DNA from: a virus
DNA: 20,485 nt
IMG/VR virus record: IMGVR_UViG_3300023184_000617
Location: 1-20,485 of that record
Direction: 5' to 3' (one strand)
Of the stretch, positions 12,679 to 19,348 are shown in pieces. Each line of letters begins with the position of its first letter. Within the stretch, counting starts at the first letter, position 1. A program made the translations under genes and the position numbers. The notes under the pieces were generated by a model. It made no database searches, had not been told where the DNA came from, and saw nothing but the letters and a program-made list of their open reading frames with translations.

Positions 12679-13893
12679 ATGTCAATAAAGAAGTTTTTTA
12701 AAAATTATATTGTAGAACAAGATGAAAACCTTGTTTCAATTTCTCCTGAGGATTATTTGGAATTATTAGAAAATGTTGGAGGAATTGCAGAAAGAATATC
12801 AAACCTAAAGCCGTATAGAGGTAAGGGAATTGTTATTACTGGACCACTAAGTGTTACTGGTTATAAAAATATTGGACCACTTACAGGAGTTGTAAGAGTA
12901 ATGGGTAGGTTAGACATTTCTCATACCAATATTTCAAACCTTAATGGTATTACAATAGATGGTTATGTTAGTGATTATGGATCTTCTATGTGGAAGATAA
13001 AAATGCAAAAAGAGTTAAATGAAAAACTTTCCAATTTGGATGAAAAAAGAAGAGAAGATGAATGGAATGTTGAAAACCAAGATGATGAATCTGAAAGAAC
13101 TGAAGCTGTATACAAATATTTAAATCAATATGGTGATGTGGATATGGTTGAAGATGACGAAGGAAATGAAGTTCCTGAAGATAAGTATTATATCAATCCT
13201 AATGGAAGGGCAACCTATGGTTACGGAAAACAATATGAATGGTTAGGGGGTGGTAATGGGTTTAACCCTAATACCTATGATGTTTATACTGAAGATGAGG
13301 TAGATAGTGCCGCAAGACAATATGTTGAACAATTAATTGATGATTCAGGAATGGAGGCGTTTAGTTCTTGGGCATTCAATGACGCTTTAGATGATAAACA
13401 ATGGTATCGTTGGTTATATGATTACTACGATGATTATGTTAGATCATCTCCTGAGGATTTTGATATACCTTTAGAACTATCAAATCAACAAATGAAACAA
13501 GTTCAACAACTACAATCAAACATAGATTCACTTAATAAAAGATTAGAAAGTGAAAATTTACCTGATGAAAAATTTGAAGAAATTGAAACAAAAATTGAAG
13601 GATTGGAAGAAATAATTCAAGAAATCAATGATGACCCACAAGGTGAATATGATGAAAGTTCAATTGAAAATGAAATTACAGGTAGAGTTGATGAGTACCA
13701 AAACGACATTTTTGGGTTTATTGATCATCATGGTTCTGATAAAGACTTTATCATGGATTTTATTGATTTAGATAAACTAACGGAAACGGTAGTAAGTTCT
13801 GACGGATATGGTAGTATGTTAAATTCTTACGATGGTGATTATGATACTTTTAATATAAATGGAACTGAGTATTATGTAATGAGGGTCAATTAG
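12679..13893 (+). CDS. LRR-like and coiled-coil acidic protein with a leader
   Basis: 404 residues. The leader MSIKKFFKNYIVEQDE resembles that of the LRR protein at 1497 (MSI...IVE). Residues about 50-95 (GIVITGPLSVTGYKNIGPL, then VVRVMGRLDISHTNISNLNGI) look like short leucine-rich or beta-solenoid repeats. A long charged middle follows, with NPNGRATYGYGKQYEWLGGG near 170-195 and WYRWLYDYYDDYV near 240-255. A coiled coil lies at about 268-318 (Gln, Leu and Glu heptads). The end is acidic, DGDYDTFNINGTEYYVMRVN. It may be a virion or interaction protein, judged by leader and repeats. A weak AGGG/CCCT hairpin at its stop may terminate it. Confidence 0.8.
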   Translation: MSIKKFFKNYIVEQDENLVSISPEDYLELLENVGGIAERISNLKPYRGKGIVITGPLSVTGYKNIGPLTGVVRVMGRLDISHTNISNLNGITIDGYVSDYGSSMWKIKMQKELNEKLSNLDEKRREDEWNVENQDDESERTEAVYKYLNQYGDVDMVEDDEGNEVPEDKYYINPNGRATYGYGKQYEWLGGGNGFNPNTYDVYTEDEVDSAARQYVEQLIDDSGMEAFSSWAFNDALDDKQWYRWLYDYYDDYVRSSPEDFDIPLELSNQQMKQVQQLQSNIDSLNKRLESENLPDEKFEEIETKIEGLEEIIQEINDDPQGEYDESSIENEITGRVDEYQNDIFGFIDHHGSDKDFIMDFIDLDKLTETVVSSDGYGSMLNSYDGDYDTFNINGTEYYVMRVN

Positions 13894-13908
13894 CCCTTTA
13901 TTTGTTTT
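13882..13908 (+). terminator. Weak hairpin at the end of gene 12679-13893
   Basis: AGGG (13882-13885) can pair with CCCT (13894-13897) around an 8-base loop, followed by a T-rich but broken tract. The short stem makes it doubtful. Confidence 0.3.
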
Positions 13909-13933
13909 ATATTTTGCATTATTTTTATTTTTA

Positions 13934-14701
13934 ATGACACGAAGAAAAAAAATAGAATTTTTAATGAACACCGATTGGATGTTCGAAAAACCTATTGATA
14001 GAGAATATAAAGAATACAAACTACTTTCCTATTTTCAAAAAATGGGAGAAAAACTGGACAAGTTAGAGTTATACCCAGGGTTTATTGAATTATCACTACA
14101 TTTAATGAATGTCCAAGCTCTTATGAGAGACCATAAGATTGTTTACACAGACAAAAAACTCACAAACATTGATGACGAAATTATGGTAAAAGATCTCAAA
14201 GTTAAAGAGATGCCCAATATGTCAGACGATGAATCCAAAGAATTTAAAAAAATACTAATGTACTCAGCACCAAGAATAATGGAATACTTTAACATTGCTA
14301 AATCAGTGTGGACAATAGTGTTTGATTCTTTGGATATGAAAGTTAAAAGAAACAAAAAAAACATTATTCATCCTAAAGGGTTCTTTTATTTTATTGATCA
14401 TGAAAAAACTCATTATGTTTGGGAATATGTGATCAAAAAACAAACTAAATTAAATCCCCAACAAATGACAAATGTAAAATTAATTTACGATCAGTCTATA
14501 AATGATTTGACTATTTCAAAAATTATTTATAATTTTTCTTCATTCGATGGTATTGACAAAAAAATAGGACCAATCTTTTATATGAGCTCAAAGGGAATTT
14601 TTCCAATAAACGAAACCCTACTTCCAATGTTCAAAAGAAGAATTGCTGGTCACATATCACAAACTAAAAAATTTGAAGAATTAAAAGAAAACAATGGGTG
14701 A
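13934..14701 (+). CDS. Protein of unknown function
   Basis: 255 residues starting MTRRKKIEFLMNTDWMFEKP. Charged, Lys- and Met-rich, helical in the first half, with a beta-like middle (KKNIIHPKGFFYFIDHEKTHYVWEYVI) and a basic C-terminus (PMFKRRIAGHISQTKKF). No leader, signal or membrane helix. I do not recognise a family, though it has the look of a soluble cytoplasmic phage protein. Its TGA overlaps the start of the tiny gene at 14694 by eight bases, and the tiny gene leads directly into glutamine synthetase, so the three probably form one transcript. Confidence 0.78.
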   Translation: MTRRKKIEFLMNTDWMFEKPIDREYKEYKLLSYFQKMGEKLDKLELYPGFIELSLHLMNVQALMRDHKIVYTDKKLTNIDDEIMVKDLKVKEMPNMSDDESKEFKKILMYSAPRIMEYFNIAKSVWTIVFDSLDMKVKRNKKNIIHPKGFFYFIDHEKTHYVWEYVIKKQTKLNPQQMTNVKLIYDQSINDLTISKIIYNFSSFDGIDKKIGPIFYMSSKGIFPINETLLPMFKRRIAGHISQTKKFEELKENNG

Positions 14702-14822
14702 TAAAGAAAAAAACAAAATTTTAGAATTTATTAAAAAAATGGTTGATAAATTTCCAAACGATCAGAATTTGGGTCACGAAATACGAAAGTATTATTTGAC
14801 AAAAACACAAAAAAATAAATAA
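14694..14822 (+). CDS. 42-residue small protein between two coupled genes
   Basis: ATG at 14694 opens a 42-codon frame to TAA at 14820-14822, overlapping the previous gene by eight bases and ending three bases before glutamine synthetase. The product has a helix (KNKILEFIKKMVDKFPN), then DQNLGHEIRKYYL and a basic tail. The PNDQ-x-LG-x-E-h-R motif is one I recall from other small phage proteins, but it has no known function. The tight spacing on both sides supports it as a real gene. Confidence 0.65.
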   Translation: MGDKEKNKILEFIKKMVDKFPNDQNLGHEIRKYYLTKTQKNK

Positions 14823-14825
14823 TAT

Positions 14826-15947
14826 ATGAAAATTAAATTGGAATATGTGTGGTTAGATGGATATAAACCAGAACCTAACCTCAGAAGTAAAGTTAAGATT
14901 GTTGAATACAATACAGTTAAAAACGCATTTTTAGATGGGAATTTTCCTATGTGGAATTTTGATGGATCATCAACTAACCAAGCTAAAACTGGAAACTCAG
15001 ATCGTATTTTAAAACCTGTTAGACATTATATGAAAGACATTTCATCAACGGTTTATGTTTTATGTGAGGTATTAAATCATGACGGGTCACCACACGAGTC
15101 AAATAAAAGATCAAGTATTGGTGAAGGTTTTGAAGATCTTTGGTTTGGTTTTGAACAAGAGTATTTTATTCGTGAAGAAATTAATGGGAATATTTTAGGA
15201 CATAAAAGAAATAGCCTTAAAGGACAAGGTGAGTATTATTGTGGTGTGGGACATAATGTTGTTGGTCGTAAGTTTGTTGACGAACATACAAATATGTGTT
15301 TAGATTATGGTATTAATATTACAGGAACAAACGCTGAAGTTGCGTTAGGTCAGTGGGAATATCAGATATTATCTAAAGGTAAGTTAAAAGGAGGGGACGA
15401 TCTTTGGATGACTCGTTATTTCTTACACAAAGTTGTTGAAAATTATGGTTACCATATTGAACTTCACCCAAAACCAATTCAAAATGGTGAATGGAATGGA
15501 TCAGGTCTTCATACAAACTTCTCAACAGACATTATGAGACTTGACGGGGATGAAGAATACTTCATGGCACTACTCAACGCATTTGAATCAAGGCACAATG
15601 ATCACATTAAAGCTTATGGTTCTAATAACAATCTAAGATTAACTGGGGAGTATGAAACTCAGGCAATTGATAAATTCAGTTGGGGTGTATCTGATCGTGG
15701 AGCGTCAATTAGAGTTCCTCAGGACACAGCAAAAGAATGGAAAGGATATATTGAAGATCGAAGACCAGGGTCAAATGCTGATCCTTACAAGATCATTCGT
15801 GAAATTGTTAAATCACTTGATGTTACACAACAAATATACGATACAAAAAATATGATGACCTCATTTGTTGATATGGATGGTCTTAATGGGAAATACGGAA
15901 CAATGCCCAACGATGAGTTATTAAAAGAATATAGAGAAGAAGAATAA
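14826..15947 (+). CDS. Glutamine synthetase, type II (GSII)
   Basis: 373 residues, the normal length for GSII. It makes glutamine from glutamate, ammonia and ATP in the cytoplasm. All main signatures are present and in order: WNFDGSST (43-50) in the beta-grasp region, GFEQEY (E110, E112) for metal binding, TGTNAEVALGQWEYQI, GSGLHTNFST (H229), SWGVSDRGASIRVP (R291), and YIEDRRPGSNADPY (E310, R312). Deviations from the usual motif, such as Phe for Tyr in WNYDGSST and Leu for Cys in GxxHTN, are mild, so it is probably active. GSII is typical of eukaryotes and some bacteria including Bacteroidota; a phage copy would be an auxiliary metabolic gene, acquired from a host. It would supply glutamine for nucleotide synthesis. 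It overlaps DUF3310 by one base. Confidence 0.93.
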   Translation: MKIKLEYVWLDGYKPEPNLRSKVKIVEYNTVKNAFLDGNFPMWNFDGSSTNQAKTGNSDRILKPVRHYMKDISSTVYVLCEVLNHDGSPHESNKRSSIGEGFEDLWFGFEQEYFIREEINGNILGHKRNSLKGQGEYYCGVGHNVVGRKFVDEHTNMCLDYGINITGTNAEVALGQWEYQILSKGKLKGGDDLWMTRYFLHKVVENYGYHIELHPKPIQNGEWNGSGLHTNFSTDIMRLDGDEEYFMALLNAFESRHNDHIKAYGSNNNLRLTGEYETQAIDKFSWGVSDRGASIRVPQDTAKEWKGYIEDRRPGSNADPYKIIREIVKSLDVTQQIYDTKNMMTSFVDMDGLNGKYGTMPNDELLKEYREEE

Positions 15948-16228
15948 TGGATAATGACTGTGTATGTGGCGGCACCGGACTTTGTCAGTGCCCCCCACCA
16001 AAAATAGAACAAGTAAATCATCCTCAACATTACGGAGGAGAAAATAATGAATATGAGGCAATCAAAGTTATTGATGCTTGGGATTTAGGATTTAGTTTAG
16101 GAAATACAGTAAAATATATTAGTCGTGCAGGAAAGAAAGGAAAATACAACGAACTCGAGGATCTCAGAAAAGCCCTATGGTACCTCGAACACCACATCAA
16201 AAAAATTGAAGAAAAAAACAGGATTTAG
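15947..16228 (+). CDS. DUF3310 protein (T7 gp1.7-like nucleotide kinase family)
   Basis: 93 residues. The DUF3310 pattern is clear: VNHPQHYGG (23-31), EAIKVIDAW (37-45), FSLGNTVKYISRAGKKG (49-65) and ELEDLRKALWYLEHHIKKI (69-87). T7 gp1.7, a member of this family, phosphorylates dGMP and dTMP, so a role in nucleotide supply is likely here too. Unusual is the N-terminal CVCGGTGLCQCPPP, with four Cys in 11 residues, which may bind metal. It starts within the last bases of glutamine synthetase (shared A of the TAA/ATG), so the two are co-translated. This links nitrogen supply with nucleotide production. Confidence 0.9.
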   Translation: MDNDCVCGGTGLCQCPPPKIEQVNHPQHYGGENNEYEAIKVIDAWDLGFSLGNTVKYISRAGKKGKYNELEDLRKALWYLEHHIKKIEEKNRI

Positions 16229-16520
16229 TAAAGAAATCTCAGTTTTAGATGCAATCACAACACCAAATGAATTATTACGAGAAACTCTCATAAATTTTAT
16301 GTGGGGGTTTCTTGGAAACTCTATTGTTGTGTTTGTAGCAAACGAACTGGATTTTTTAGTTTTAATAAACTATATTGTTTATTACATTTTAATTTCTTAT
16401 ATTGTGAATAGAAAGAAATATGACACAATTCTTGGAAAGTTTATAGTTCTTCCTGGATCTGCTGCGTCAGGAGCTTTTGCAGGATATAAATTAGCTCAAA
16501 TAATTACAGAAATAGTTTAA
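16206..16520 (+). CDS. Small integral membrane protein
   Basis: About 104 residues from a TTG at 16206, which overlaps DUF3310 by 23 bases. An ATG at 16125 would lengthen it but would bury 104 bases in DUF3310, and the added residues look like read-through of that gene in another frame. After a basic, polar start (KKKTGFSKEISVLDAITTPN) come two membrane helices (about residues 28-46 and 50-68) separated by an acidic turn, then a basic loop (VNRKKYD) and a third Gly/Ala-rich segment (PGSAASGAFAGYKLAQIITEIV). The function is unknown; the last segment resembles a small channel- or holin-like helix, which is only an impression. Confidence 0.62.
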   Translation: MKKKTGFSKEISVLDAITTPNELLRETLINFMWGFLGNSIVVFVANELDFLVLINYIVYYILISYIVNRKKYDTILGKFIVLPGSAASGAFAGYKLAQIITEIV

Positions 16521-16546
16521 ATAATGATAAAAAATATATTTTAAAA

Positions 16547-17398
16547 ATGATAGAAACAGGAAAAATTATAAATGGAGATTGTATTGAGGTAATGAAAACT
16601 TTACCTGAAGGTAGTGTTGATTTGGTTGTTACATCACCACCATATAATTGTGGGATTAAATATGATATGCACATCGATAACTTACCTATGGACCAATATT
16701 GGAGTTGGACAAGAGAATGGTTAACAGAAACTTACCGATTGATTAAAGATGACGGTAGAGTCTCAATTAATATTCCTTACGAAGTAAATGTTCAAGATAG
16801 GGGAGGTAGAGTATTTTTTGTTTCAGAATTTTATCAAATAATGAAAGAAGTTGGATTTAAATTCTTTGGAATTGTGGATTTAGAAGAAGATTCTCCCCAC
16901 AGAAGTAAGACAACCGCATGGGGATCTTGGATGAGTCCGTCTAGCCCTTATATTTATAACCCTAAGGAGTGTGTAATATTAGCGTACAAAAACAAACACA
17001 TTAAGAAAATAAAAGGTCAACCTGAATGGAAAGGTGAATCAACTGAAATTGAAAATGAAGATGGGACAAAAAGAAATAAAATGGTTTATAGGGAGAATGA
17101 TAAAAAAGAGTTTATGGAACTTGTTTTTGGTCAGTGGAATTATTTTGCTGACACTAAATCTCTTACTAAGGCAACCTTCTCAATGGACATTCCAACAAAG
17201 GCGATTAAGATATTGTCCTACAAGAACGATTTTATACTAGATCCTTTTTGTGGTAGTGGAACATCTATGGTTGCGGCAGAAATATTAGACCGTAGATGGT
17301 TAGGAATTGAATTAAGTCCTAACTATTGTGATGTTGCAAGAGGTAGAGTTCAGACTTTTGTTGATGAAAAAAAACAAGTTAAAATAGATTTATTTTAA
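16547..17398 (+). CDS. Site-specific DNA methyltransferase (N4-cytosine or N6-adenine, beta class)
   Basis: 283 residues. Motif order is that of the beta class: catalytic motif IV TSPPYN (29-34) comes first, and the cofactor motif I DPFCGSGTSMVAA (from residue 232) lies near the C-terminus, followed by LGIELSPNYCDVARGRV. The N-terminus INGDCIEVMKTLPEGSVDLVVTSPPYN is typical of the N6_N4_Mtase family. The SPPY form is more common in N4-cytosine enzymes, but adenine specificity cannot be excluded. No restriction endonuclease follows. The stop overlaps by two bases the stop of the convergent DUF192 gene. With the D12 enzyme at 616, two classes of methyltransferase are encoded here. Confidence 0.92.
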   Translation: MIETGKIINGDCIEVMKTLPEGSVDLVVTSPPYNCGIKYDMHIDNLPMDQYWSWTREWLTETYRLIKDDGRVSINIPYEVNVQDRGGRVFFVSEFYQIMKEVGFKFFGIVDLEEDSPHRSKTTAWGSWMSPSSPYIYNPKECVILAYKNKHIKKIKGQPEWKGESTEIENEDGTKRNKMVYRENDKKEFMELVFGQWNYFADTKSLTKATFSMDIPTKAIKILSYKNDFILDPFCGSGTSMVAAEILDRRWLGIELSPNYCDVARGRVQTFVDEKKQVKIDLF

Positions 17399-17736
17399 AG
17401 TAGAGTAACTTCATTGTCTTCTTTAATGTTATATTTTTTACAAGTTCCGCCAGGAAGTTCAAGTACTAAGTCACCACTGCCTTCGTAGTGATCACAATCA
17501 TTATCAAAACAAGGTTTACAGTTGTGATGTATTTTTACAATCTTGTGGTCATGTATGTAAATAATGTCTAAATGAATAACACAGTTTTTCATCCAAAAAG
17601 AATGTGGTTCATTTTTCATAAAAAATAACATACCATCATAACCGTCAAATTTTTTACCCATCATACCATTTTGAGTATCTTTTGAAGTTAATAGTGTTTT
17701 AACATCAAATAAGTTATCATTTATTTTTACTTTCAT
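17395..17736 (-). CDS. DUF192 family protein
   Basis: 113 residues, minus strand, from the ATG at 17736 (MKVKINDNLFDVKTL). A TTG at 17751 would extend it by five residues but would put the divergent Nudix start and the TATTTATAAATA palindrome inside the gene. The DUF192 pattern is clear: a GMMGKKFDGYDGMLFFM segment, SFWMKNCVIHLDIIYI, KIVKIHHNCKP, and LVLELPGGTCKKYNI. DUF192 proteins are small beta-rich proteins of unknown function, often secreted in bacteria. Here no signal peptide is seen, so the protein is probably cytoplasmic. It has extra Cys (CKPCFDNDCDHYEG) in the loop before the LELP strand. Confidence 0.87.
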   Translation of the reverse strand: MKVKINDNLFDVKTLLTSKDTQNGMMGKKFDGYDGMLFFMKNEPHSFWMKNCVIHLDIIYIHDHKIVKIHHNCKPCFDNDCDHYEGSGDLVLELPGGTCKKYNIKEDNEVTLL

Positions 17737-17747
17737 ATTTATAAATA
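17736..17747. promoter_or_regulatory. 12-bp palindrome TATTTATAAATA shared by divergent genes
   Basis: TATTTATAAATA is a perfect palindrome filling almost all of the 14 bases between the DUF192 ATG (17736, minus) and the Nudix ATG (17751, plus). It contains the TATTTAT motif in both directions, and TATAAATA equals the T4 late-promoter octamer. It may be a bidirectional promoter or a protein-binding site. Confidence 0.45.
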
Positions 17748-17750
17748 TCA

Positions 17751-18167
17751 ATGAAGAAGTTTAGAAGAAGTGCTGGTGTCATTCTTAAATATGGGGATGA
17801 GGTTTTACTCTGTAAAAGAGGGCCAAAAGAAACATTACCAAACATTTGGTCAATACCTGGTGGTGGTATAGAAAATAGTGAATCGCCAGGTCAAGCCGCC
17901 ATAAGAGAATTTCACGAAGAGACCAATATTGAGATTGATACCAATTTAGATCTTGTTGGTATTATAGACAACTTTAATGATGACGGAACAAAAAGAGGAA
18001 TGATGTTTGTATTTTTACAAAATATTAAAGACAAAAAAGAACCCGATTTAGATAGTGCAACTCATGGACATGAACACACATCATGTAAGTATTTTAAGTT
18101 AGATGACATACCAAAACAAAAAGAAGTTGACCAACTTTATGATATTATTAAAAAAGTTTTGAAATAA
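17751..18167 (+). CDS. Nudix hydrolase
   Basis: 138 residues. The Nudix box GX5EX7REUXEEXGU is present as G38-x5-E44-x7-R52-E53-F-H-E56-E57-T-N59-I, with the usual Gly replaced by Asn at position 59. The catalytic REXXEE glutamates and Arg are kept, so hydrolysis of a nucleoside diphosphate derivative (NDP-X) is likely. The N-terminus RRSAGVILKYGDEVLLCKRGP and LPNIWSIPGGG are typical of the MutT/ADP-ribose branch. Substrate cannot be told: it might sanitise nucleotides, process NAD or cap-like metabolites, or act in RNA decapping. It diverges from DUF192 by only 14 bases. Confidence 0.93.
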   Translation: MKKFRRSAGVILKYGDEVLLCKRGPKETLPNIWSIPGGGIENSESPGQAAIREFHEETNIEIDTNLDLVGIIDNFNDDGTKRGMMFVFLQNIKDKKEPDLDSATHGHEHTSCKYFKLDDIPKQKEVDQLYDIIKKVLK

Positions 18168-18191
18168 GTTTTTTAGATTCAAAAGTTTTAT

Positions 18192-18199
18192 TACATTTG
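18192..18199 (+). promoter_or_regulatory. TACATTTG, -7-type promoter box for gene 18216
   Basis: TACATTTG fits TAnnTTTG and lies 16 bases before the ATG at 18216. No TTG is found at the right distance upstream, so it is only half of the consensus. Confidence 0.42.
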
Positions 18200-18215
18200 T
18201 AGAAACAATAAAGAC

Positions 18216-18491
18216 ATGATAAAAACTCCGGTAAACCATAAGATTAATATTATCAACGAAAAATTTGGCACAATTTTGTCTGAATCTTTTGTTGACCCAA
18301 TTCAATTCAAGATCTTTTTGAAAATGGTTGACGGAGCTTTAAATCTTAAAGAGGATCTTTCATTTTATGATGGTAATATGTTTTTGGTTCACATTCCACA
18401 TAAAATTTTAAAAGAGTCAATTGTTTTAACAAGTCTGACACCTGTAACTATTGGAGAACAAGTGAGAAATAAATTAGAAACTTTAGTGTAA
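18216..18491 (+). CDS. Small protein of unknown function
   Basis: 91 residues starting MIKTPVNHKINIINEKFG. It is soluble, with alternating short strands and helices (FKIFLKMVDGALNLKEDL, then NMFLVHIPHKILKESIVL, VRNKLETLV). No cluster leader, signal peptide or membrane helix is present, and I recognise no family. The gap to the lipoprotein gene is one base, so the two may be co-transcribed from the TACATTTG box. Confidence 0.7.
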   Translation: MIKTPVNHKINIINEKFGTILSESFVDPIQFKIFLKMVDGALNLKEDLSFYDGNMFLVHIPHKILKESIVLTSLTPVTIGEQVRNKLETLV

Positions 18492-18492
18492 T

Positions 18493-18924
18493 ATGAAAAA
18501 ACTTATTTTATTTATTATAGGTCTTGTTTTACTTTCTTGTAAAAAAGTTGAGGTGAAACCACAACAACCTTTAAATCCGCAACCGATCATTACGGACACA
18601 ACTTTTGTTGATACAACAATAACTTTAAAAAATACCACTTGGGTAATCACTAAAGTTTTAAACACAAATTTTAATGAGGAACTAAGATCGGACACTCTTG
18701 TTTTTTTAAGTTATAATACTTATAGTTTTAATGGTGTTCAGTCAACATATAGTTTTTATCCAAATAATTTAAACTATACCTTGACATTAAATAACACACC
18801 TTGGGGACATATAAGTGGAGGCATTTATGACTACAATTTAACTCAAGGTTTAATAGAAAATTGTCAGTTCAAAAATTATTTTACAGGTCAAAATGTAATA
18901 AAAGTTTGGATGATTAAAATATAG
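18493..18924 (+). CDS. Lipoprotein
   Basis: 143 residues. A typical lipoprotein signal peptide: MKKLILFIIGLVLLSCKK, with the lipobox LLSC (Cys16) following a short Lys-start and hydrophobic core. After processing the Cys would be lipid-anchored. The mature part starts KKVEVKPQQPLNPQP, Pro/Gln-rich, and continues as a Thr/Asn-rich, probably beta-sheet domain (TTWVITKVLNTNFNEEL, YSFNGVQSTYSFYP, WGHISGGIYDYNL). This resembles small Bacteroidota lipoproteins of unknown function. A phage-encoded lipoprotein that reaches the host envelope may block superinfection by related phages, but no homology shows this here. Confidence 0.83.
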   Translation: MKKLILFIIGLVLLSCKKVEVKPQQPLNPQPIITDTTFVDTTITLKNTTWVITKVLNTNFNEELRSDTLVFLSYNTYSFNGVQSTYSFYPNNLNYTLTLNNTPWGHISGGIYDYNLTQGLIENCQFKNYFTGQNVIKVWMIKI

Positions 18925-18927
18925 TTT

Positions 18928-18985
18928 CTTTGTTCTATCAAAACAAAGTGGTGGAGTTAAATGACATTCCAATGTCGATCTCTTG
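18928..18985 (+). other. Two hairpins before a terminator, possible structured RNA
   Basis: CTTTGTT (18928-18934) pairs with AACAAAG (18942-18948) around a 7-base loop, and GACAT (18963-18967) with ATGTC (18972-18976) around a 4-base loop. Both lie between the lipoprotein stop and a strong terminator. This may be a small non-coding RNA or simply a structured 3' untranslated region. No matching known RNA family is recognised. Confidence 0.38.
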
Positions 18986-19017
18986 AAAGGTGGGAATTTA
19001 TTCTCACCTTTTTTGTT
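18986..19017 (+). terminator. Rho-independent terminator after the lipoprotein gene
   Basis: An 11-bp stem: AAAGGTGGGAA (18986-18996) pairs with TTCTCACCTTT (19001-19011), with one G-U pair, around a 4-base loop, and runs into a T tract. Confidence 0.92.
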
Positions 19018-19024
19018 TTTGATA

Positions 19025-19036
19025 TATTTATAAATA
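19025..19036 (+). promoter_or_regulatory. TATTTATAAATA before gene 19047
   Basis: The same 12-bp palindrome as at 17736-17747. TATTTAT ends 15 bases before the ATG at 19047, directly after a terminator, so a promoter is expected here. The TATAAATA half equals the T4 late-promoter octamer. Confidence 0.45.
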
Positions 19037-19046
19037 AAAATAAGAT

Positions 19047-19340
19047 ATGAAAAAATTAATCTTAAATGAAAAACAATATAATAGACTCCAAAATATTATT
19101 ATTGATAAAGCTATTATAAGTGAACAAACAAAAAGTCAAATAATGATAATCCAACAAAGACTAATAGAGTGTTTTAATGCAAATCTTGGAACTTCAGGAG
19201 CTAATAAAGATGGTGTTGATGGAATTGCTGGAGACAAAACAAAAAACGCAATTGAAACATACACAAAATACAGATTTGATCAAGTGGGAAATGATAAACA
19301 AAACGAGCCTGTGGTGGACGACTCAAATTTACTAGCTTAA
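19047..19340 (+). CDS. Leader-bearing protein with a peptidoglycan-binding-like module
   Basis: 97 residues. The leader begins MKKLILNEKQYNRLQNIII and ends in AIISEQ (about residue 28), like the cluster leaders. The remainder (about 30-83) reads IMIIQQRLIECFNANLG, then DGVDGIAGDKTKNAIETY, matching the PG_binding_1 pattern LQxxL...DGxxGxxTxxAh also seen in the product at 2882. The C-terminus is short and acidic. There is no enzymatic domain, so any wall binding would be structural. It lies eight bases before the gene at 19349. Confidence 0.75.
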   Translation: MKKLILNEKQYNRLQNIIIDKAIISEQTKSQIMIIQQRLIECFNANLGTSGANKDGVDGIAGDKTKNAIETYTKYRFDQVGNDKQNEPVVDDSNLLA

Positions 19341-19348
19341 AAATTACT

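Noticed and set aside
16125-16205. ATG at 16125 as the start of the membrane protein
   Set aside because: It would overlap DUF3310 by 104 bases, and the extra residues look like DUF3310 DNA read in another frame. The TTG at 16206 fits better.
16213-16219. Slippery heptamer A-AAA-AAC at the end of DUF3310, in the correct frame for -1 frameshifting
   Set aside because: The -1 frame gives only a short tail before a stop, and the membrane protein downstream lies in the +1 frame, so no sensible fusion results. A-runs are common in this AT-rich DNA.
17737-17751. TTG at 17751 as the start of DUF192
   Set aside because: It lies on the Nudix start codon and reads through the palindrome; the ATG at 17736 gives a normal DUF192 N-terminus.
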